DNA of 64,000 nt from RHLJ01 sp040222455 (GTDB lineage Bacteria; Bacteroidota; Rhodothermia; Balneolales; Balneolaceae). The first letter of the stretch is position 1. Each line of letters starts with the position of its first letter. Below, in pieces: positions 46,571-55,297 of the stretch. A program made the position numbers and the translations under genes. Under the pieces are notes generated by a model. The model saw nothing but the letters and a program-made list of their open reading frames with translations, was not told the origin of the DNA and searched no databases. The stretch covers positions 1-64,000 of the forward strand of contig JAVKDD010000015.1 in the NCBI GenBank assembly GCA_040222455.1, written 5' to 3'.

Positions 46571-47335
46571 TCAAATAATAGACGAATTAAGCGTCTTCAA
46601 AAAATCTTCTTTATAAGTAGCTCCAATCGGTATATCATCCTTCCCAATCACAATCATATTTCCTGAAATTCTATCTACATATTTCAGGTTGATGATATAC
46701 GATTTATGAATCCGATAGAATTCTGAATCCGGAAGTTGCTCCATCATGCCCTTCATGGTTTTTTTTGTAACTTCTACTCCATCCAATGTGTTTATTTTTA
46801 CATAGTCTTTTAAACCTTGCACATACCGAATACGATTGGAATGAAGACTTATCATCTCCTTTCCGGATTTGATGAACATTACTTTTATGGAGTGATCGAC
46901 TTTTTCACTCTCCCCGTTTTGAAGGTTATCCTGGGCTGTAAAAGCCAGTTCCAATAAAGAGAAAAATATCAGAAATGAACCTAGATCGATTCTATATCTT
47001 TTTAAAAAGAAATCGCCACCATAATACAATCTGGTTACTGAAATATCGAATACTAATCCCATAATTTTGAAAAAGATCAACGCGATCAAAATCTTTGAAA
47101 CTAAAGCTAAAAGGCTACTTAAAAATATTCTGAAAATTCTAGCATAGAATGACTTAGATCTTTTCAATCTCCAAAAACGAACCGTTAAAAAGGCCGTAAT
47201 GAGACCAAAAAAATGGTACACGAAAACGCTTGTAAAAATACCTCCTTCAAAACTTGGTGATTCGAAAAAAATCCAAAAAAGAACATAAAATATGATAACA
47301 ATAAGTATTGGTCTATTTATCATTTTAATATTCAT
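46571..47335 (-). CDS. membrane-anchored LytTR family transcriptional regulator
   Basis: About 254 aa from the ATG of MNIKMINRP (a start 21 nt earlier would overlap the upstream gene). Four TM helices (about 5-130) precede a LytTR DNA-binding domain: 'IRYVQGLKDYVKINTLDGVEVTKKTMKGMMEQLPDSEFYRIHKSYIINLKYV'. There is no receiver domain. Membrane LytTR proteins of this type act as one-component regulators in Bacteroidota. It follows the PD40 gene by 4 nt, so propeller and regulator are probably co-expressed and might form a sensor pair. Confidence 0.88.
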   Translation of the reverse strand: MNIKMINRPILIVIIFYVLFWIFFESPSFEGGIFTSVFVYHFFGLITAFLTVRFWRLKRSKSFYARIFRIFLSSLLALVSKILIALIFFKIMGLVFDISVTRLYYGGDFFLKRYRIDLGSFLIFFSLLELAFTAQDNLQNGESEKVDHSIKVMFIKSGKEMISLHSNRIRYVQGLKDYVKINTLDGVEVTKKTMKGMMEQLPDSEFYRIHKSYIINLKYVDRISGNMIVIGKDDIPIGATYKEDFLKTLNSSII

Positions 47336-47339
47336 GTCC

Positions 47340-48215
47340 TTAATAGCTAATCTCAAGTCTGATAAAAGAAGGATAACGCTTTTCTGTCTCTGTGTCCGTG
47401 AGTTTTCTAACCAATCCTCTCTCTAAATCTATTAAATAAACATTAGTAGAAAATTTATTTGTTCCAATGGATACAATCTGTTTTCCTTCAAAATCATAAT
47501 GGGCATGGGTAAAATTTATTTCACTATTTGTAATCTGTTTTACTTTCTTACTATTTAAGTAATACTCGTACAACTGATTTACCCCGCTACTGTCAGAGTA
47601 GAATAACAACTTCTCACCATCTGGTGACCAATCCTGAATAAAATCGTATGAAGGCCAATCAATAACAGTTTGTACTTTCTTTGTGTTTATGTCATAGACC
47701 TTAATATTCGGGGATTCACCCCCTGAAGAATTAAAAGCCAATTTTATGTTATCCGGACTAAATACAGGAATACCATCAAATCCTTTTGAATCGGTAACCT
47801 GTATCACATCATTATTATATAAATCAAGAATATAAACCTCAAAATCACCTGTTCGTCCTGATTGAAATGCAATCTTTTTTCCATCCGATGACCAGCTTGG
47901 GTGCCCATCTCGGGTATCCAGATCTGTTACCTGGGATATTTCATTTTTAGATAAGTTCAGAATAAAAAGATTTCTGGTTTCGGCATCCCGATAACTGTCA
48001 AAAGCTATTGCATTAGCCACTTCAGAATATCTGGCTTGAAAATCTCTTGACGTATTTGGAGCTATCTCCACATATTCATTTTTCTCCACATCATACACTT
48101 TTAAATTCCATGTGTCTTTACTTTTCTCAGTAAATAGGATTTGCTGAGCATGTATAGAAACGAAATGAGTTGAGGCAAAAAGGGCTATGATTATAATTAA
48201 TAGTTCTCTTTTCAT
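47340..48215 (-). CDS. secreted PD40 (TolB-like) beta-propeller protein
   Basis: 291 aa with signal peptide (to about residue 23, 'VSIHAQ'). Five or six PD40 blades: 'HPSWSSDGKKIAFQSGRTGDFEVYILDL', 'IPVFSPDNIKLAFNSSGG', 'DWSPDGEKLLFYSDSSGVNQLYEYYL'. No other domain. The gene is sandwiched between a larger interrupted propeller upstream (36-nt gap) and the LytTR regulator downstream (4-nt gap). Confidence 0.82.
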   Translation of the reverse strand: MKRELLIIIIALFASTHFVSIHAQQILFTEKSKDTWNLKVYDVEKNEYVEIAPNTSRDFQARYSEVANAIAFDSYRDAETRNLFILNLSKNEISQVTDLDTRDGHPSWSSDGKKIAFQSGRTGDFEVYILDLYNNDVIQVTDSKGFDGIPVFSPDNIKLAFNSSGGESPNIKVYDINTKKVQTVIDWPSYDFIQDWSPDGEKLLFYSDSSGVNQLYEYYLNSKKVKQITNSEINFTHAHYDFEGKQIVSIGTNKFSTNVYLIDLERGLVRKLTDTETEKRYPSFIRLEISY

Positions 48216-48251
48216 TTTAGTAGTAACAAATTATGAAACACCTTCTGAAGA

Positions 48252-49937
48252 TTATTTTACAAGATGTGTTAATTGAGTTTCTTTAAGTGTATTTAGATCG
48301 ACGGAAAAGATATGGTAATTAAAATCCTCAGTTCCGTTGTACTCATAAATGATTTTTGATCCATCGCTATTGAAGGCAGGATTCCATCTTCTTTTATATT
48401 CTCCATAAGTAATACGAGTCACATTTGTGCCATCTGCTTTCATTGTGGCTATATGCGGCATTCCTATTTCATACCTATTAGTATTAAAGGTAATCAAACT
48501 CCCATCTGGTGAAAAAGATGGATACAGATCAGATGTATGATTTTGTGTCAGATTCTGTTTCCCAGAACCATCACATTCCATAATGTAAATTTCGAAGTTT
48601 CCATCTCTGTTAGAATGCCAAGCTATGCGTCCATTACTGGCGCCTATTGGTGATGCATCATATGCGTTGTTATTTGTTAATCTGATTAGACCTAAACCAT
48701 CTAGATTCATCTTATAAATTTCATAATTGCCATCTCTATTTGATGCAAAAACAATGCTACTCCCATTTGAAGCGAAAGCAGGTTCAATTTCATTGGAAGT
48801 ATTATTTGTTACTCTTGTTTCCATTTTACTTTCAATATCATACACGTAGATTTCATTATTCCCCTCTTTATTAGATATATAAACTAACTTTGAACCATCA
48901 GGTGAAAGGACTGGATGGTCTTCAGTATCGATGGTGTTTGTTATTTTCTCTACAGAACTTCCATCCTCATTTGAAAGATAGACCTCTGCATTACCATCTC
49001 TTTGAGAAATGAACGCCATCCTATTACCGCCAGCTGAGCTAAATCTATTAAGAGTAGATGTTTTAGTGAGGTTAGTAGGATTCTTTCCATCCTTATCCAT
49101 AAGTCAAATGTCTCCTGCCCCATTTCTTTCCGAATCAAACACTATCTTTTTACCATCACTAGAAAATGCAAAGAAATACTCATTCTGGTCAGTATAGGTT
49201 AGCCTCTTTATGTTTTCTCCAGATTTGTCCATAATGTATATTTCTTCATTGCCAGTAGAATTAGCATTAAAAAGAATCTGTTTACCGTTTGGTGAAACAT
49301 TTAATGAACCGGTGTTACCAGCCACTTCGGTAAGCTTTACTATTGAACTTCCATCAATATTTGAAACATATACGTCCTGCTTACCTTCCTCATTTGGAGC
49401 AGAAAAATAAACTTTCTCTTGTTTGTGGCCTACATCCAAACCGTATTGTCCTTTTGGGAAAGCCATAAGTTTATTCTGATTTGAACCATCTTCATCCATT
49501 ACCCATAATTCTTCTTGAGGGCTATTATCTGGGTTTGGGTCTCTTCTAAAATAAATTTTTCCATTCGCAAACCAACGAACGGGTCCAGTAAACCCTTTTT
49601 CGAAATGAGTAAGTTGGTCTACCGTCTTACTCTTTGGGTCTAGTTTATAAACATTTGCAATGCCATCTATAGTTGATGAGTAAATAATGTATTCATCATT
49701 AGGAGACCACCTTGGTTCAATATCGTTTCCCTCTCCCCCTGTCAATTCCTTTTGTTCTGAACCATCTATGTTCATTGTATAAATGCGACCATCCCCATTT
49801 CTGTATGAGTAGAAAACAATTTCTTCCATATCATTTGAGAACTGCGGTGAATAATCATTAGAAGATTGCCCCTGTACCATATTTTTTGGGAGAGTGATAA
49901 ATAGTATGGCAAGACAAAAAGAAAAGAAGAGTTTCAT
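48252..49937 (-). pseudogene. long PD40 propeller gene interrupted by one in-frame TGA
   Basis: The N-terminal 277 codons (49104-49937; signal peptide MKLFFSFCLAILF) carry PD40 blades and end '...SERNGAGDI' at a TGA (49104-49106). The very next codons in the same frame read 'LMDKDGKNPTNLTK' and continue 283 codons of further blades to 48252. The pattern x-x-I-[Y/W]-L-M-D-x-D-G of the other blades shows that the TGA replaces an aromatic residue, most simply Trp (TGG). A single substitution therefore splits a protein of about 560 aa. Confidence 0.85.
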
Positions 49938-50084
49938 ATAGTAAAATTTTTGTTATTAGAGTTAAAGATCGAGCTGACGGTCTCTTTTGAACTCGTTGAA
50001 GTATCCCTATTCCACACTTTGTAAGGACCCGATACATTTTGGATTCTTAATATTCAGAGAATACATAACTAGAATCTTCCATTG

Positions 50085-50106
50085 TTCTTGATTCATGAAT
50101 TAAGAC
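50085..50106. promoter_or_regulatory. ATTCATGAAT operator-like site, copy 3
   Basis: Core perfect (50091-50100) and both arms strong: TTCTT on the left, AAGAC on the right. The right side ends 68 nt before the ATG of the relic at 50169. On the other strand it reads toward the interrupted PD40 gene (start 49937). Confidence 0.65.
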
Positions 50107-50168
50107 ACTTTACTCTATTTTGCCCATTATTTTCTTAGCCAATCATTAACTATATAACTTATTTTAAA

Positions 50169-50366
50169 ATGCTAAAACCTCGTTTTTGTAGTCTTTCTTT
50201 CGAAAATACTATCAAAGCTTTCTTTATACTGGCTTAAAGATTTGTTACCTCCAAAATAGATCGTTTTAGCATCAAAGATCTTCATGAAGAAGTATTAAGA
50301 GAAGGAAGTCTTCATCTAAACGTATTGGAGAGTCACATTGAAAACTGGCTAACGGAGCACAAATAA
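50169..50366 (+). pseudogene. short decayed gene with duplicated 5' end
   Basis: An ATG frame reads 'MLKPRFCSLSFENTIKAF', hits a TAA at 50235, and stays open in the same frame to 'HLNVLESHIENWLTEHK' and a stop at 50366. The 5' part and its upstream region (from 50091) align with those of the serine hydrolase gene (from 52115), whose start reads MAKSRFLSLF. Shared tracts are TTCATGAATTAAGAC, TTTACTCTATT and AGCCAATCA. The origin of the 3' part is unknown. Confidence 0.6.
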
Positions 50367-50408
50367 AATACACTTGAATAGAAAATAATCTTAAAAAGTA
50401 TTCCCGTA

Positions 50409-51509
50409 ATGAACCAATACTTACCAGTAATAATGATCTTACTTTTCATTTCAAACTGTGAGAATAAAAACCAAGTTAACACCCAGTTTGTCCAAAATAA
50501 ATTTAAAGCCCATTCTGATGAAATTTATTCTCTGCAATTTAGAGCCCAAAGAATAGATACCTTACAGAATGGTCGTATTTGGAATAATTCAGGATTTGCA
50601 ATCATTGAAAAAAATAATTCAGATGAGCTGTTCGGCTTTTCCTTCTTTGGCAAAAGAGTCGATATACAATTAGAGTATATTTATGACTCGGGAAACGGAT
50701 TTGAAATTTCCCATGAAAAAAAGTCCTACAGATTAGTGCCTCCAAATGGAATTTTGGGTGCCCCAGGAGGGCAATTGATACCTCAAAATATATTTAACCT
50801 CGATTCAGTTTATAAAAATGTTTCTTTATTGGAGAATAATGAATCATACATATTAACCTATGAATTTGAGGATGATTTAGCCAAAAACCAGACACAAATA
50901 GTTAAGACTGTGAGAATTAATAAAACTAATTTTCTTCCTCAAAAAATCAAGTCTAGTTTTCTCCGATTTGGAAATAAATATACAACTGAAATAGTACTTA
51001 GTGATGTCAAAATAAATCAAGAAGTTTCGAATACAATTTTAGATTTAAAAGACAAATTCAAAGAATACACACTTATTGTTCCAGAAAAAAAGCAGCAAAA
51101 CGAAATCCTTTCTCATAAGCTTCCAGCCTTGAATTTACCTGGTCTTTTTGATAGCAATAAGGTTGTAACAATTAAAACAGATAAAGTTACTTTAATTGAT
51201 TTTTGGGAAGCTTGGTGTACTCCTTGTATAGTTTCTTTCCCAAAAATTGAAAAACTTAAAAAAAAATATTCAAAAGATTTAACTGTTATTGGGATCGTAT
51301 CAGATAATCTAGATAATGCTATTAAACTTGTAAAAGAGAAAGGTGGAACCTATCAACATTATATTGGAAATGAATCGTTAGAAGAAAATTTTGGTGTTTA
51401 TAGTTGGCCAAGATACTTTTTGGTGGACAAAAGCGGAGTAATTCGAAACGAATATCACGGATTCTCAGAACAGATAGAGCTAGATATCCAAGATTTAATA
51501 TCTAAATAA
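50409..51509 (+). CDS. TlpA-like thioredoxin-fold lipoprotein
   Basis: 366 aa. A short lipoprotein signal peptide has a lipobox around C17 ('LLFISNC'). Residues about 30-230 are a beta-rich region of unknown fold. The C-terminal thioredoxin domain has the CxxC active site in WCTPC (269-273), 'LTVIGIVSDN' and the cis-Pro loop 'SWPRYFLVDKSG'. TlpA/ResA-type proteins reduce disulfides in the periplasm. The long N-terminal domain resembles those of Bacteroidota outer-envelope thioredoxin proteins. It is 6 nt ahead of a hypothetical gene. Confidence 0.85.
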   Translation: MNQYLPVIMILLFISNCENKNQVNTQFVQNKFKAHSDEIYSLQFRAQRIDTLQNGRIWNNSGFAIIEKNNSDELFGFSFFGKRVDIQLEYIYDSGNGFEISHEKKSYRLVPPNGILGAPGGQLIPQNIFNLDSVYKNVSLLENNESYILTYEFEDDLAKNQTQIVKTVRINKTNFLPQKIKSSFLRFGNKYTTEIVLSDVKINQEVSNTILDLKDKFKEYTLIVPEKKQQNEILSHKLPALNLPGLFDSNKVVTIKTDKVTLIDFWEAWCTPCIVSFPKIEKLKKKYSKDLTVIGIVSDNLDNAIKLVKEKGGTYQHYIGNESLEENFGVYSWPRYFLVDKSGVIRNEYHGFSEQIELDIQDLISK

Positions 51510-51515
51510 TTTCAT

Positions 51516-52037
51516 ATGGATTTGAAATTCTATAGCATTAGATACCTAATAGGAAAATTCGAAGTCGTTAAATTCATCTCGGACAAGAACACTTTTAAAG
51601 AAGTTGCGAATGGGATTTCAATAGGTGAAAGCATATTAGATGGTTCTTTTATTGAACTATTTGAAAAAATAACCACAGATGAAAACCTGATCGAAACAAA
51701 GACAATTATCAGTACTGAGCTAAATGGTAAAAAAATTCAAATGGTTCACCTTAATAAGCTCCAAGGGGGTCTCGAATTATTTACTACATCACAAGAATCT
51801 AAAGAGAAACTTGTTTTACAGACTATTTCGAAAGATGAAATCACTCAGGAGTATGAAAATGAAACTACTTATCGTCGAACTTATTCAGCTTCAGAAGGAG
51901 GATACACAGTACTTATTGAAACATCTAAGGACAGATGTGTAAGTTGGTCTTCAGATTCTTATTTAGTTTATAATAGAATAAATCCAATTGAATCTGAAAA
52001 AGAAAGAAATAGTATCAATAACCAAAATCAATTCTGA
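51516..52037 (+). CDS. hypothetical protein coupled to the TlpA-like gene
   Basis: 173 aa with no signal peptide or membrane segment, and charged throughout. I do not recognise a family. There are runs of beta-prone sequence ('FIELFEKITTDENLIETKTIISTELNGKKIQMVHLN') and a C-terminal Asn/Gln/Glu-rich tail. The 6-nt gap suggests co-translation with the TlpA-like lipoprotein. It could be a cytoplasmic partner or a duplicated domain that lost its leader. Confidence 0.6.
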   Translation: MDLKFYSIRYLIGKFEVVKFISDKNTFKEVANGISIGESILDGSFIELFEKITTDENLIETKTIISTELNGKKIQMVHLNKLQGGLELFTTSQESKEKLVLQTISKDEITQEYENETTYRRTYSASEGGYTVLIETSKDRCVSWSSDSYLVYNRINPIESEKERNSINNQNQF

Positions 52038-52108
52038 AAAAAGAAAGAATAACGCTTCAGTGTATCTGTAAAACTTATCTCATCTCAGGAAGTTGAACCC
52101 TTTTTTTA

Positions 52109-52130
52109 ATTCGGTTTCATGAATTAAGAC
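52109..52130 (+). promoter_or_regulatory. ATTCATGAAT operator-like site, copy 4
   Basis: The core is TTTCATGAAT (52115-52124), one mismatch, with right arm AAGAC intact and left arm degraded. The core ends 68 nt before the ATG at 52193. Confidence 0.55.
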
Positions 52131-52192
52131 GCCTGTACTAGTTTACTCTATTACTTTACTAGCCAATCAATACCAATTCAATGTTGAGTGTA

Positions 52193-53716
52193 ATGGCGAA
52201 ATCTCGTTTCCTTAGTCTTTTTCTTTTTTACTTTACTTTTATTACATCTAATCAGTTAAATGCCCAATCTATGAATTGGGATAGGCTAGACAGTTTTATA
52301 CAAACAACATATGATTCAATTAAAATTGTCCCTGGAGTAGCTATTGGCGTTGTTGTAGACGGTGAAGTTGTATTTAAGAAGAGCTATGGCTATTCAAATA
52401 TTGAAAGAAATGAACCTCTAACCAATGACACCCAATTCTATATAGCGTCTACTACAAAATCTTTTACAGCTTTAACAGCTTCAATTTTAGAACAAAAAGG
52501 CCTATTAGATCTTGATAAAAGTCTTGAGTATTATTTTCCGAATGTAGCATTTCCAGACTCTATTCAACCAGCTGCTATTACCTTGAACATGTTGCTCAGT
52601 CATACTTCTGGGATTGATAATAGTAATATTTCATTCCCAAAATCTCAAAGTGGTGAATATACTAATAAGCAATTATTCGATTTGTTGGAAAAAACTTTTG
52701 GTCGAGTAGAACTCGGGGAGTACCGATATTCTAACTTAGGCTATAATATTATGAACCTAATATTTTTAAAAGAATTCGGCAAAACATGGGGGGAGCTTGT
52801 TCAAGAAGAAATATTAAACCCTTTAGGAATGAACCATACTTATTCTAGTTACATAAAGCTTCTGGAAAATAATGAAAAGGTAGCCACCAACTATTTTAGT
52901 CTTGGAGATGGCGAAAATTTATTTAAAATACATCAAAGAGAAAAAAAATCTGATGCAACTTTACACGCTGCAGGTGGTTTATTCACTAGTCTAAATGATA
53001 TAGTTAATTGGGTACAGCTTCAAACAGATTTCAATAATTCAGAAACCCAATACGGCATTTCAACCAAAGCGATTATAAATACAAGGGAAGAAATAGCAAA
53101 TGTAGAAGCTCTTAAGTTTGGTTTTGATAAAGAGGTATATAGTTATGGACTTGGATGGAATATTGGGAATTTTAGAAATACAAAAATTTACTTCCATGGC
53201 GGGGCTTATGGCGGGCATCGGGCAATGATCTCATATATTCCCGAGCTGGATGCTGGTGTTGTTGTTATGACTAATGATAGTTTTAGTGGAAATGGAGTTA
53301 ATTATAAAATTTCCTCATTCATTTATGACGCACTATTGAATTCGAATAGCAATTCCGATTGGAGCAATGAGTACTATAATTGGATTAATCAATTCACAAA
53401 AGAAACAGAAAATTTTGGACTTGAAACAGTTCGAAAAGATATTGCAAATAGAGCAACAAGAGAATACAAGTTAACAGTAACTTATAATAAATTAGCTGGT
53501 ATTTATTTCAATCAAGATGATGATGCAATTCGGATATATCTAATCAATGGAAATATCCACGCCAGACAGGGAGATTTAATTGGTGGTGTTGAACCCTATG
53601 TAAATGAGAACACTATTCGTCTTGACCTTGCCAGAGTTGGTGTACTTGAATTGGATATTCAAGAAAACAGAGTTGTTGGATTTACTTATTTAGGCGAGTA
53701 TTACAAAAAATACTAG
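52193..53716 (+). CDS. secreted serine hydrolase (class C beta-lactamase family)
   Basis: 507 aa from the ATG of MAKSRFLSLF. This start is favoured over an ATG 12 nt upstream because the duplicated relic at 50169 keeps the same position. A signal peptide ends at 'LNAQ'. Catalytic motifs: S-x-x-K as STTK (86-89), Y-x-N in 'YRYSNLGYN', and H-G-G in 'YFHGGAYGGHRAMISYIPE'. The family includes D-aminopeptidases, esterases and PBP-like enzymes, and antibiotic resistance is not implied. A C-terminal beta-barrel of about 110 aa follows the catalytic domain. Confidence 0.88.
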   Translation: MAKSRFLSLFLFYFTFITSNQLNAQSMNWDRLDSFIQTTYDSIKIVPGVAIGVVVDGEVVFKKSYGYSNIERNEPLTNDTQFYIASTTKSFTALTASILEQKGLLDLDKSLEYYFPNVAFPDSIQPAAITLNMLLSHTSGIDNSNISFPKSQSGEYTNKQLFDLLEKTFGRVELGEYRYSNLGYNIMNLIFLKEFGKTWGELVQEEILNPLGMNHTYSSYIKLLENNEKVATNYFSLGDGENLFKIHQREKKSDATLHAAGGLFTSLNDIVNWVQLQTDFNNSETQYGISTKAIINTREEIANVEALKFGFDKEVYSYGLGWNIGNFRNTKIYFHGGAYGGHRAMISYIPELDAGVVVMTNDSFSGNGVNYKISSFIYDALLNSNSNSDWSNEYYNWINQFTKETENFGLETVRKDIANRATREYKLTVTYNKLAGIYFNQDDDAIRIYLINGNIHARQGDLIGGVEPYVNENTIRLDLARVGVLELDIQENRVVGFTYLGEYYKKY

Positions 53717-53768
53717 CGCTAGTATTATCCACTCTAGGCACATTTATCCATCTAATTTCAGAAAATTA

Positions 53769-53790
53769 GTTCTAGTTCATGCAATCGGAC
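53769..53790 (+). promoter_or_regulatory. ATTCATGAAT operator-like site, weak copy
   Basis: GTTCATGCAA followed by a GGAC arm. It matches the core at 7 of 10 positions and lies 86 nt before the TTG start of the amidohydrolase gene. Alone it would not be convincing. Confidence 0.3.
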
Positions 53791-53870
53791 TACTAGAATT
53801 TCGGAATACCTCATATTTAATAAAAATCGCATATAAACTATTCGATTTAACTTAAATCACGAGGTTGGTC

Positions 53871-55292
53871 TTGAAAAAAATTCTAAAAAGAACACTTATA
53901 GCACTCCTATCTATTGTAGTAGTAATCCTTGTTTCTCTTGTATTGTTATCGATTGAATCTGTTAAGTACAATCCGGTTGATAAAACCTTTGGGACTAAAA
54001 TGAAGAAAGTTGCCATCACTAATGGCCGTATTCTTGATACAAAAACAGGGAGTTTATCCGGTGAAAAAACAATACTTATTAACCATGGACATATTATAGA
54101 TATTCTTGAAGCTGAAATAGAAGTTTCCGAAGAATACTCCATTATAGATGCTACTGATAAAGTATTAATGCACGGACTAGCAGATATGCACACTCATATC
54201 TTTGACAGAGTAGAATTGATCCAATATCTATCCTATGGTGTTACTCATGTCAGAAATATGATGGGTTTTCCAAGCCATTTGGACTGGCGTTCCGAAGTAG
54301 AAAACAACTTATTAAGCGGTAGTAGATTAATAACAGCGGGACCAACTCTTAATGGAAATCAAAATACTTCTCCACTTCATTCTAATTTAGAAACAGCCGA
54401 GGAAGCTTATGAGGCAGTAAGAAAAATTAAAGATGATGGGTATGATTTTATTAAAGTTTATGACGGATTAAGTAGAGACCAGCTAGAGTCTATTGCCAAG
54501 GCATCAATAGAGCATGAAATTACATTTTCCGGACACCCTGTTAGAGGATTATCTGATGAATATATTTTAGGAACAGGTTATACCACTATCGAGCATGTGG
54601 AAGAGCTATTTCAAGGTATGCTAGATTTTAAGTTCGATACTCTTAAAGCCCTTGAGTTAGTTAAAAGACTTAAAGAAGCTGATATTCCAATCACAATCAC
54701 ACTATCGGCATATAACCATTTGTACAGAACAGTTCTTGAGAAAGAGACTTTTTTAAAAACTATACCCACAGATGAAATTAATCCTTTCCTTCGAACTTTG
54801 GGCGAACGTAGCTTAGATGGATGGAAAAACCCAACTCAAAGTGGGTACGATTGGACTTTGGAAAAATATGCGTTTATGGAATATTTAGTTCGACTACTAG
54901 ATCAGGAAGAAGTTCCAATTTTGTTGGGAACAGATACGGGGCCTAATTTAACTGTTCCAGGATGGAGCGTTCACAAAGAAATGATACTGATGCAGAATTT
55001 GGGCATTTCAAATCTAAAAATTATACAATCCGGAACTACCGAAGTTGTTGATATTTTAAGCCACCGGTCATTTACTGGAACTATTGAAAAAGGTACTATT
55101 GCAAATATTCTCATTCTTGATGAAAACCCTCTTGATAATTTGAGGTCCTTAAGCCTACCACGAGGACTTTTTTTGGAAGGGATTTATTACGATCAATCCA
55201 CTCTTTTAGAAATGAGAGCATATGCTAAGCAACATTTTAGTCCTTTTTTAATATCAGTGGGACAATTCTTGAATTATATATTCAATAAATAA
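53871..55292 (+). CDS. membrane-anchored amidohydrolase
   Basis: 473 aa with a TTG start, chosen because GAGG lies 6 nt ahead of it at 53861-53864. One N-terminal TM (about 5-28) anchors the protein. The amidohydrolase fold shows 'NGRILDTKTGSLSGEKTILI', the metal ligands 'LADMHTHIFD' (H107, H109), 'FIKVYDGL', 'FSGHPVRG', 'TIEHVEEL' and 'LLGTDTGPN', and the terminal 'GTIEKGTIANILILDENPL'. It is closest in look to imidazolonepropionase-like or prolidase-like enzymes of unknown substrate. It converges on the AraC-type gene with a 5-nt gap. Confidence 0.87.
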   Translation: MKKILKRTLIALLSIVVVILVSLVLLSIESVKYNPVDKTFGTKMKKVAITNGRILDTKTGSLSGEKTILINHGHIIDILEAEIEVSEEYSIIDATDKVLMHGLADMHTHIFDRVELIQYLSYGVTHVRNMMGFPSHLDWRSEVENNLLSGSRLITAGPTLNGNQNTSPLHSNLETAEEAYEAVRKIKDDGYDFIKVYDGLSRDQLESIAKASIEHEITFSGHPVRGLSDEYILGTGYTTIEHVEELFQGMLDFKFDTLKALELVKRLKEADIPITITLSAYNHLYRTVLEKETFLKTIPTDEINPFLRTLGERSLDGWKNPTQSGYDWTLEKYAFMEYLVRLLDQEEVPILLGTDTGPNLTVPGWSVHKEMILMQNLGISNLKIIQSGTTEVVDILSHRSFTGTIEKGTIANILILDENPLDNLRSLSLPRGLFLEGIYYDQSTLLEMRAYAKQHFSPFLISVGQFLNYIFNK

Positions 55293-55297
55293 TCTGA

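Larger units (their letters stand above)
49938..50408. other. intergenic region with operator-like site and gene relic
   Basis: This gap holds an ATTCATGAAT-type site (50085-50106) and a short decayed gene (50169-50366), both annotated separately. Outside these I see nothing recognisable. Confidence 0.6.

Noticed and set aside
45398..49106. Reassigned TGA codon or selenocysteine
   Set aside because: TGA is a normal stop in other genes of the window. I see no SECIS-like hairpin after these TGAs, and the positions call for an aromatic residue, not Cys.
53711..53724. Palindrome TACTAGCGCTAGTA at the end of the serine hydrolase gene
   Set aside because: It is a 7-bp stem with no loop and no T tract, and it overlaps the stop codon. 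Too short to call a terminator or attachment site.
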